Positions 15,371 to 21,957 of a DNA stretch of 64,000 nt are shown here, in pieces; the first letter of the stretch is position 1, and every line of letters starts with the position of its first letter. The DNA is from Sphingopyxis sp. UBA6723 (GTDB lineage: Bacteria; Pseudomonadota; Alphaproteobacteria; Sphingomonadales; Sphingomonadaceae), in the NCBI RefSeq assembly GCF_002454115.1, contig NZ_DKIH01000010.1:243172-307171 (forward strand). The letters run 5' to 3'. Under the pieces are notes generated by a model that saw nothing but the letters and a program-made list of their open reading frames with translations, was not told where the DNA came from and made no database searches. Position numbers and translations under genes: made by a program.

Positions 15371-17233
15371 ATGCACATTAGCACAATCTATGATGTTGTC
15401 GTCGTCGGCGGGGGCCACGCCGGGACCGAGGCCGCGGCCGCCGCGGCGCGGCTTGGCGCGCGGGTGGCACTGGTCAGTTTTGATCCGGCGCTGATCGGGA
15501 CGATGTCGTGCAACCCGGCGATCGGGGGGCTCGGCAAGGGGCATCTGATGCGCGAAGTCGACGCACTCGACGGGTGGATGGCGCGCGCGGCGGATAGCGC
15601 AGCGATCCATTACCGGATGCTCAATGCGTCAAAAGGCGCGGCGGTGCAGGGGCCACGGATCCAGGCCGATCGGACGCGCTATCGCGATGCGATCCAGCAG
15701 CTGCTCGCCGCCGAGGATGGCATTACGGTGATTGCAGGTGAAGCGGCGGCGCTGCGGCTATCCGACGATGGCGCGGTGGTTGAAGGGCTTGAGCTGGGAG
15801 ACGGTACGGCGCTGACCGCGCCCGCCGTCGTGCTGGCGACCGGCACCTTCCTGGGCGGACAGATGTTTCGCGGCGAGGAGCGGATGGTCGGCGGGCGCAT
15901 TGGTGAGGACGGCGCGCATCGGCTCGCCGAGCAGCTGCGCGCGGCCGATCTGCCGATGGCAAGGCTCAAGACCGGGACGCCGCCGCGGCTCGATGGGCGG
16001 ACGATCGACTGGGCGCGACTCGAAGAACAGCCTTCGGACGGTGGTACATGGACTTGTTCCACGTGGAACAGCGAGCGGACGGTGCCGCAAATTTTTTGCG
16101 CGATCACGCGCACCAACGCCGAATCGCACGCGATCATAGCCGACAATCTGCATCGATCGCCGCTGTTCACCGGTGCGATCGGCGCGGCGGGGCCGCGCTA
16201 TTGCCCGTCGATCGAGGACAAGATCCACCGCTTCGCCGATCGCGACGGGCATCAGGTGTTCTTGGAGCCCGAGGGGCTGGACACGCACCTCGTCTATCCA
16301 AATGGCATTTCCACCTCGCTGCCCGCCGAGGTCCAGCTGAGCATGCTGCGGACGATGGAGGGGTTGGAGGCGGTCGAGATGGTCGTGCCGGGCTATGCGG
16401 TCGAATATGATCATATCGATCCGCGCGCGCTCGACCGGACATTGCAGGTCCGCGCGATGCTCGGCCTCTATTGCGCGGGGCAGATCAACGGCACGACGGG
16501 GTATGAAGAGGCGGCGGCGCAGGGGCTGGTCGCGGGCGCTAATGCGGCGCTGGCGGTGCAGGGGCGCCCGCCGCTGATCCTCGACCGTTCCGAATCCTAT
16601 ATCGGGGTGATGGTCGACGACCTGGTGCTACAGGGGGTAACCGAGCCGTACCGGATGCTGACCGCGCGCGCCGAATATCGGCTGCGGCTGCGCGCCGACA
16701 ATGCGGCAACGCGGTTGACGCCGAAGGGGATTGCGCTGGGGCTGGTGCGACCGGCAACGGCGGCGCGGTTTGCGGCGCGGCAGGCGGAGCGTGCGAGGGC
16801 CGAAGCCTTGCTAGCGGTATCCGTCACCAGCGCGGATTATGGCTTCATTGGCATGACTATCCCGGGTGATGGCGTCGCGCGGACGCGGATCGAGTTGCTA
16901 CGTTTTCCCGATGTGACGATTGCGACCCTGGCGCGGCTCGCACCCGAATTGGACCCGATCGATTCGACGATCCTCGACGAGTTGGTCGAGGACGCGCATT
17001 ATGCGCCGTATATTTCGCGGCAGGATGCCGAGCTGCGGTCGCTGGCGGCGAATGAGGCGATCAGCCTTGATCCGGCGCTCGACTATGCCGCGATCGGCGG
17101 GCTGTCGCGCGAGATGGTCGAGAGGCTGGGCAAGGCGCGGCCTGAGACCTTGGGGCAGGCGGCGCGGATTGATGGGGTGACGCCCGCAGCGCTGACCGCG
17201 ATCATGGTGCATAGTCGGCGGCGAGCGGCCTGA
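15371..17233 (+). CDS. mnmG: tRNA uridine-5-carboxymethylaminomethyl modification enzyme MnmG (GidA)
   Basis: 620 residues. The FAD-binding motif VVVVGGGHAGTEAA is at the N-terminus; CNPAIGGLGKGHLMREVDAL, GPRYCPSIEDKIHRFADRDGH, GYAVEYDHIDPRAL and CAGQINGTTGYEEAAAQG are conserved GidA segments. It works with MnmE on tRNA wobble uridine. A parS palindrome (16055-16070) lies inside the gene and encodes Cys-Ser-Thr-Trp-Asn in a variable loop just before the conserved ITRTN segment. The gene follows mnmE across a parS site and a hairpin repeat. Confidence 0.97.
   Translation: MHISTIYDVVVVGGGHAGTEAAAAAARLGARVALVSFDPALIGTMSCNPAIGGLGKGHLMREVDALDGWMARAADSAAIHYRMLNASKGAAVQGPRIQADRTRYRDAIQQLLAAEDGITVIAGEAAALRLSDDGAVVEGLELGDGTALTAPAVVLATGTFLGGQMFRGEERMVGGRIGEDGAHRLAEQLRAADLPMARLKTGTPPRLDGRTIDWARLEEQPSDGGTWTCSTWNSERTVPQIFCAITRTNAESHAIIADNLHRSPLFTGAIGAAGPRYCPSIEDKIHRFADRDGHQVFLEPEGLDTHLVYPNGISTSLPAEVQLSMLRTMEGLEAVEMVVPGYAVEYDHIDPRALDRTLQVRAMLGLYCAGQINGTTGYEEAAAQGLVAGANAALAVQGRPPLILDRSESYIGVMVDDLVLQGVTEPYRMLTARAEYRLRLRADNAATRLTPKGIALGLVRPATAARFAARQAERARAEALLAVSVTSADYGFIGMTIPGDGVARTRIELLRFPDVTIATLARLAPELDPIDSTILDELVEDAHYAPYISRQDAELRSLAANEAISLDPALDYAAIGGLSREMVERLGKARPETLGQAARIDGVTPAALTAIMVHSRRRAA
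16055..16070. other. parS: parS site inside mnmG
   Basis: TGTTCCACGTGGAACA, identical to the site at 15187, within the mnmG coding sequence and in frame as TGT TCC ACG TGG AAC. Second of three sites. Confidence 0.93.
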
Positions 17234-17641
17234 GAGCGCCGCGGCAGGATCTTAGAATATCCCGCAAAGACACAAAGAGGGCGGTTCGGCCTCGGAAGCA
17301 CCTGCCGGGGTAGCGCGGAGCGCAGTTCGAAGGATATGTTGCCACCCGATGCTCTTTTCTGGCGCATCGAGTGTAGGGTCTGATCCGGGGTTCCGTTCGT
17401 GTCGAGCGAAGGCGAGACACCCATCTGCCTGTCGCTAGTCGACAGGTGTCTCGACTTCGCTCGACACGAGCGGAAAACTGATGAGAGGGCCCTATTTGCG
17501 ACGCGCGGAAAATGAGGGCTGACGCGATATCTTTGCGCCTTTGCGTGAGCCAATAGAAATCTCACGCAAAGGCGCAAAGGCGCGAAGAAGGACAAGCGGG
17601 ACAGCAGCTTACGCTGGAATGACGAAATGGGGTGTAGCAAG
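17234..17641. repeat. 408-bp repeat-rich gap between mnmG and rsmG
   Basis: No gene is seen. It holds a half copy of the CGCAAAGACACAAAG repeat (17263-17283) and two inverted repeats. In the first, arms 17393-17421 and 17445-17473 (29 bp, two mismatches) belong to the GTGTCGAGCGAAG family also found at 46655. In the second, arms 17531-17549 and 17561-17579 (19 bp, perfect, CTTTGCGCCTTTGCGTGAG) surround an 11-base loop. Confidence 0.85.
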
Positions 17642-18304
17642 ATGGATGGCGGAGTAGCGGCGTTGGATGGAGAAGAGGCGGCGCGCGACTGGATCGCGGC
17701 GACTTTTGCCCCGTCAGCCAATCAATGGATGCGGCTGGAGCAGTTTGCGACGATGCTGGTCGCCGAGAGTGCGCAGCAGAATCTGATCGCCGCGTCGACG
17801 ATTCCGATCTTGTGGGTGCGGCATATTGCCGACAGCGCGCAGTTGCTGGCGCTCGATCGCGATCGCGATGGGCTGTGGCTCGACCTGGGCAGCGGGCCGG
17901 GCTTGCCGGGGCTCGTCGTCGCGCTGCTGAGCGAGCGGCCGATGATGCTGGTCGAATCGCGCAAGCGGCGGTGTGATTTCCTGCGCGCGGTGGTTGCCGA
18001 ACTGGCGCTGGCGCATGTCGAAGTCCTCGAAGCGCCGCTCGAACGCCTCGAAACGCGCGCCGCGGCGACAATCAGCGCGCGCGCTTTTGCGCCGCTCGAC
18101 AAACTGATCGACTTATCCGCCCGTTTTTCCACCGAATCGACGCGCTGGCTGCTGCCAAAGGGGCGAAATGCGGTTAAGGAACTGGCGTTGTTGCCGCAGG
18201 CATGGCAGAATCTGTTTCACGTGGAACAAAGCCTAACCGACGCTGACAGCCAGATCTTGGTCGGAACCGGGCAAATCACGGACAAGAAACGAGGAAAAGC
18301 ATGA
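17642..18304 (+). CDS. rsmG: 16S rRNA (guanine-527-N7)-methyltransferase RsmG
   Basis: About 220 residues from 17642; an ATG at 17627 is also possible, and GGGG about ten bases upstream favours 17642. The GidB fold shows QNLIAASTIPILWVRHIADSAQL, the SAM motif LDLGSGPGLPGLVVAL and ISARAFAPLDKLIDL. It methylates G527 of 16S rRNA. A parS variant (18213-18228) lies in its 3' part. Its TGA overlaps the parA ATG (ATGA). Confidence 0.94.
   Translation: MDGGVAALDGEEAARDWIAATFAPSANQWMRLEQFATMLVAESAQQNLIAASTIPILWVRHIADSAQLLALDRDRDGLWLDLGSGPGLPGLVVALLSERPMMLVESRKRRCDFLRAVVAELALAHVEVLEAPLERLETRAAATISARAFAPLDKLIDLSARFSTESTRWLLPKGRNAVKELALLPQAWQNLFHVEQSLTDADSQILVGTGQITDKKRGKA
18213..18228. other. parS: parS site inside rsmG
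   Basis: TGTTTCACGTGGAACA, one base from a perfect palindrome and within the parS consensus. In the rsmG frame it encodes Leu-Phe-His-Val-Glu-Gln together with flanking bases. Confidence 0.88.
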
Positions 18305-19083
18305 TCCGCATTTGCGTGGCGAACCAGAAGGGCGGGGTTGGCAAGACGACGACCGCGATCAACCTGGCGACCGCACTCGCGGCGACCGGCTGGCGCACGC
18401 TGATCATCGACCTCGATCCGCAGGGCAATGCGTCGACCGGGTTGGGGATCAAGCAGGCGCAGCGCGAATTTTCGAGCTACGAGTTGCTGCGCGGTGATGC
18501 GACGCTGCGCGAATGTGCGATCCCGACCGCGGTGCCGCGGCTCGACATCGTCCCGGCGACGGTCGACCTGTCGGGCGCCGAGATCGAGCTGATCGAATTT
18601 CAGGATCGGCTGCACCGGATGCAGCAGGCGCTGTCGGGTCCGGACGCGGCGCAGTGGGACATCTGCCTGATCGATTGCCCGCCGTCGCTGGGGATGCTGA
18701 CGCTCAACGCGCTGATCGCCGCCGAATCGCTGATCGTGCCGCTGCAATGCGAGTTTTTTGCGCTGGAAGGATTGAGCCAGCTGCTCACGACGGTCGAGCG
18801 GGTGCGCGAGCGGTTCAACCAGAAATTGTCGATCCTGGGCGTCGCACTGACGATGTTCGACCGCCGCAACCGACTGACCGACCAGGTGTCGGACGATGTG
18901 CGCGAGGTGCTGGGCCCGGTGGTGTTCGAAACGGTGATTCCGCGCAACGTTCGTTTGTCCGAGGCGCCGAGCCATGGTTTGCCGGCGCTGATCTATGATC
19001 ATCGCTGCGCCGGGTCGGCGGCGTATATCGCCTTGGCACGCGAGCTGATCGATCGTCTGCCCAACGTCCGCAAGGCTGCATAA
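18301..19083 (+). CDS. parA: Chromosome partitioning ATPase ParA (Soj)
   Basis: 260 residues. The deviant Walker A KGGVGKTTTAINLATAL begins at residue 10; Walker B-like DICLIDCPPSLGMLTLNALI and FEGLSQL-type segments follow. ParA forms an ATP-dependent gradient on the nucleoid that pulls ParB-parS complexes and so separates replicated origins. It is coupled to rsmG by an ATGA overlap and directly abuts parB. Confidence 0.96.
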   Translation: MIRICVANQKGGVGKTTTAINLATALAATGWRTLIIDLDPQGNASTGLGIKQAQREFSSYELLRGDATLRECAIPTAVPRLDIVPATVDLSGAEIELIEFQDRLHRMQQALSGPDAAQWDICLIDCPPSLGMLTLNALIAAESLIVPLQCEFFALEGLSQLLTTVERVRERFNQKLSILGVALTMFDRRNRLTDQVSDDVREVLGPVVFETVIPRNVRLSEAPSHGLPALIYDHRCAGSAAYIALARELIDRLPNVRKAA

Positions 19084-20043
19084 ATGGTTGATAAACAAGA
19101 CGAAAATGGAGCATCGCCGGCGCGCAAGCGGCCGTCGGGACTGGGGCGCGGGCTGAACGCGCTGTTCGGCGATGTGGCGGCCGAAGCGCCGGTGCTGGCG
19201 AGTGCGGGAAGTGCCGCAAAGGCGGCGCCGACGGTATCGGGCGACGCGGTGCAGCATGTACCGCTGGGATCGATTCGTCCGCTGCCCGGCCAGCCACGAC
19301 GCCATTTTGACGAGAATGCGATCGCCGAACTTGCCGATTCGATCGGGCTGCGCGGGCTGTTGCAGCCGATCATTGTCCGCCGCGCGCCGGATGGCGACGG
19401 CTATCAGCTGGTCGCGGGCGAACGGCGCTGGCGCGCGGCGCAGCGCGCCGGTTTGCACCAGATTCCGGCGCTGGTCCGCGAACTCGACGATGCCGCGACC
19501 TATGAAATCGCGCTGGTCGAGAATATCCAGCGGCAAGACCTGAACGCGATCGAAGAAGCGGGCGCCTATCGCCGCCTGATCGACGATTTCGGGCATAATC
19601 AGGAAGCGCTGGCCAAGCTGGTCGGCAAATCGCGCAGCCATGTCGCGAATCTGATGCGGCTGCTCGACCTGCCCGACGCGGTGCAGGCGCTGATCGGCGA
19701 CGGATCGCTGGCGATGGGGCATGCGCGCGCGCTGATCGGCGCCGCCGATGCCGAGGCGATCGCGCGGCGGGTGGTCAAGGAAGGCCTGTCGGTGCGCACG
19801 GTCGAGGCGCTGGTGCGCGACGGCAAGGGCGGCGGGCGCAAGGCGCCGCTGGAATATAAGAGCATGGACGGCGTCGGACGCGATCCTGACATCGTCGCGG
19901 TCGAGCGCCATTTGTCCGAATTGCTCGGCATCGGGGTGGCGATTCAATATGCGGGCGGCGGTAAGGGCAATCTGACGCTGAAGTTCGCATCGCTCGACCA
20001 GCTTGATATGATCTGCCAGCGATTGAGCGGCGAGGCGATTTGA
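19084..20043 (+). CDS. parB: Chromosome partitioning protein ParB (Spo0J)
   Basis: 319 residues starting at the base after the parA stop. The N-terminus has the ParA-interacting GLGRGLNALFGD; LPGQPRRHFDENAIAELADSI and GERRWRA belong to the CTP-binding/ParBc domain; NQEALAKLVGKSRSHVANLMRLL is the helix-turn-helix that reads parS; a C-terminal dimerisation region follows. ParB loads at parS and spreads along DNA. Three parS sites lie within 4 kb upstream. Confidence 0.96.
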   Translation: MVDKQDENGASPARKRPSGLGRGLNALFGDVAAEAPVLASAGSAAKAAPTVSGDAVQHVPLGSIRPLPGQPRRHFDENAIAELADSIGLRGLLQPIIVRRAPDGDGYQLVAGERRWRAAQRAGLHQIPALVRELDDAATYEIALVENIQRQDLNAIEEAGAYRRLIDDFGHNQEALAKLVGKSRSHVANLMRLLDLPDAVQALIGDGSLAMGHARALIGAADAEAIARRVVKEGLSVRTVEALVRDGKGGGRKAPLEYKSMDGVGRDPDIVAVERHLSELLGIGVAIQYAGGGKGNLTLKFASLDQLDMICQRLSGEAI

Positions 20044-20385
20044 AGCTTGCCCGTTACCCCGGCGTTCGCCGGGATGACGATTGGGCCGTGCGAATCGATC
20101 AGGCGCCATTTTCTGTCTTCTATGCGATGCTGTCCGCCGCGCGCTTAATTTGTGCCAGTCCGGGCCGTTAAAGAAAGACAGGCGGTCCCCACGATCTCCT
20201 CAACATCAGGCTAAAAGCCTGATTTCGCTTGCTTACCATGGGTAAGGCGGGCCAATTCCTACTGCGCTGTTAACCAAGCTTGCTGGCAAAGGCTGAACCT
20301 GTCGCCCGCTAAACAGGTCGGCGAATGGGGTGGGATATCCATTCGCGTTTCGACAATCAGTTTTCGAATTCAAGGGACCAAACAT
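20044..20385. other. 342-bp gap between parB and the DUF4402 gene
   Basis: A hairpin CCCGGCG-TT-CGCCGGG at 20058-20073 lies just after parB and belongs to the CCGGCGAAGGCCGGG repeat type found at 31634. Another hairpin (20205-20223, ATCAGGCT/AGCCTGAT) may close the parAB transcript. A palindrome CTTACC-ATG-GGTAAG (20232-20246) and TTAACCAA, one base from a CtrA half-site, lie upstream of the DUF4402 gene. No RNA gene was recognised. Confidence 0.6.
20205..20223 (+). terminator. Hairpin, possible parAB terminator
   Basis: ATCAGGCT pairs with AGCCTGAT around an AAA loop and is followed by a weakly T-rich stretch (TTTCGCTT). The stem is short and the T-run interrupted, so this is tentative. Confidence 0.4.
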
Positions 20386-20883
20386 ATGCGCAAATTTGGA
20401 ATGAAGCGCGCCATCGTCGGCGCCGCGATTGCTGCCCTCGCCATGAACGCCTCGGCGGCACATGCGGCTTCGGCAACGGGTACGGCCACGGCCAAGATTC
20501 TGCGTCAGATCACGCTGACCAACACCAGCGCCCTGCAATATGCCACGATCATCAGCGGCGCGACCGCTTCGACGGTGGCGGTGACCACGGCTGGTGCCCG
20601 CACCTGCGGTGCCGGGCTGACCTGCACGGGGACCACGACAGCGGCAAACTTCGACGTTCAGGGCACCAGCGGTGCGGTCGTTCTCGTCGGCGGCGATTCG
20701 AGCGTCACGCTCAACGGTTCGCTGGGCGGCACGATGGCATCGACGCTGACCTATTCGGCGGCGAACATCACGCTCGGCACCACCGGCGGCAGCTTCCAGG
20801 TCGGCGGCACGCTCAGCGTCGGCGCCAACCAGACCGCGGGCGACTATACCGGGACGTTCAACGTCACCGCCAACTACCAGTAA
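20386..20883 (+). CDS. DUF4402 domain-containing secreted protein (candidate pilin)
   Basis: 165 residues. A clear Sec signal (MRKFGMKRAIVGAAIAALAMNASAAHA) is followed by a Thr/Ser/Gly-rich beta protein: SATGTATAKILRQITLTNTSALQYATIISG and ending AGDYTGTFNVTANYQ, the DUF4402 pattern. Two cysteines (RTCGAGLTC) could form a disulphide. The low-charge, strand-rich composition and the C-terminal TGTFNVTVNY-like ending resemble fimbrial subunits. The next genes encode a PapD-like chaperone and an usher-like barrel, so it is probably the exported subunit. This role is inferred from context. Confidence 0.82.
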   Translation: MRKFGMKRAIVGAAIAALAMNASAAHAASATGTATAKILRQITLTNTSALQYATIISGATASTVAVTTAGARTCGAGLTCTGTTTAANFDVQGTSGAVVLVGGDSSVTLNGSLGGTMASTLTYSAANITLGTTGGSFQVGGTLSVGANQTAGDYTGTFNVTANYQ

Positions 20884-21096
20884 GGTGGGGGAGATGGCGG
20901 GCGGAAGCGCCCGTCAGCCAATCAGGGGTCGCCGGGCGCAGGTCTGGCGGCCCCTTTTCTATGCGCAGCGTCCAAGAGATCGACATGGCAAGTGACGGTC
21001 ATGGTTAGCGAAATATCAACCATGTTGGCGCAGGCAGGATGCGACCATCGGAAAGGTGTGGGCCTTTCCGGACAAACGATTGTGGGGATCGTATCC

Positions 21097-21927
21097 ATGT
21101 TGCGCTTTTTCAAAGGCTTCGGCCTGCTTTCTGTCGTTTTGCTCGGCGCCGTGACGGTGCCGGTTCAGGCGGCGGGTGACCTGCTCGTCGCGCCGACGCG
21201 CGTCGTTCTCGACGGATCGCGCGGTACCGAGGTGGTGCTGAACAATATCGGGTCAGAACCGGCGACCTATCGGATCAGCCTGGAGATCAAGCGGATGACC
21301 GCAGCGGGCGGGCTCGACGAGATCGCCGAGGCCAACGTCACACCCGCCGAGCGCACCGCGCTCGACATGATCGCGTTCAGCCCGCGCCGCGTCACCCTGC
21401 CGCCCAACCAGCCGCAGGTGATCCGCGTCGGGGTGCGTATCCCCGAGGGTACGCCGCCGGGCGAATATCGCGCGCATATGCTGTTCCGCGCCGTGCCCGA
21501 TGCAGCGCCCGCCGTGGCGGCTGACCCGGCGAAACCGGCCGCGACCGGCGTGTCGATCGCGCTGATCCCGATTTACGGCATCACCATCCCGGTGATCGTC
21601 CGTGTCGGCGATCTGGGCGCCGAAGCGACGATCGGCGAGGCGTGGGTCGGCGACACTCCCGATGGCCCGGCGTTCAATTTCGGGCTGACGCGGACAGGCA
21701 ATCGCTCGGTCTACGGCGATATCGAAGTCACGCGGCCGGGGGTGAGCGAGCCCTTGCTCGTGGCGCGCGGCATCGCGGTCTATCCCGAGGTCGGCGCGCG
21801 CGAGGTTTCGCTCCGCGTGCCGCCCGAACTCGCCGCAAAGCTCAAAGGGCCGGTGCGCATCCGCTATAGCGAGGACCGCGAGATCGGCGGCGGCACGATC
21901 GACGAGGCCGAGCGAGTGGTGAAATGA
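21097..21927 (+). CDS. PapD-like periplasmic pilus chaperone
   Basis: 276 residues from the ATG at 21097, chosen because MLRFFKGFGLLSVVLLGAVTVPVQAAG is a signal peptide; an in-frame start at 20992 would bury it. The mature protein begins DLLVAPTRVVLDGSRGTEVVLNNIGSEPATYRISL and has RRVTLPPNQPQVIRVGVRIPEGTPPGEYRAHMLFR, typical of the first immunoglobulin-like domain of fimbrial chaperones with its subunit-capping strand. It would hold DUF4402 subunits in the periplasm for the usher. The gap to the DUF4402 gene is 213 bp. Confidence 0.88.
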   Translation: MLRFFKGFGLLSVVLLGAVTVPVQAAGDLLVAPTRVVLDGSRGTEVVLNNIGSEPATYRISLEIKRMTAAGGLDEIAEANVTPAERTALDMIAFSPRRVTLPPNQPQVIRVGVRIPEGTPPGEYRAHMLFRAVPDAAPAVAADPAKPAATGVSIALIPIYGITIPVIVRVGDLGAEATIGEAWVGDTPDGPAFNFGLTRTGNRSVYGDIEVTRPGVSEPLLVARGIAVYPEVGAREVSLRVPPELAAKLKGPVRIRYSEDREIGGGTIDEAERVVK

Positions 21928-21957
21928 CGGGTTAAGGACGGGGCGAAAGCCAAAGCC

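Noticed and set aside
18217..20109. A 630-codon minus-strand frame across parA and parB
   Set aside because: Arg/Gln/Ala-rich shadow of two well-defined genes on the plus strand.
20044..20385. A cyclic-di-GMP riboswitch before the DUF4402 gene
   Set aside because: Some GGCAAAG-like words occur but the conserved core and paired helices of the GEMM fold could not be traced.
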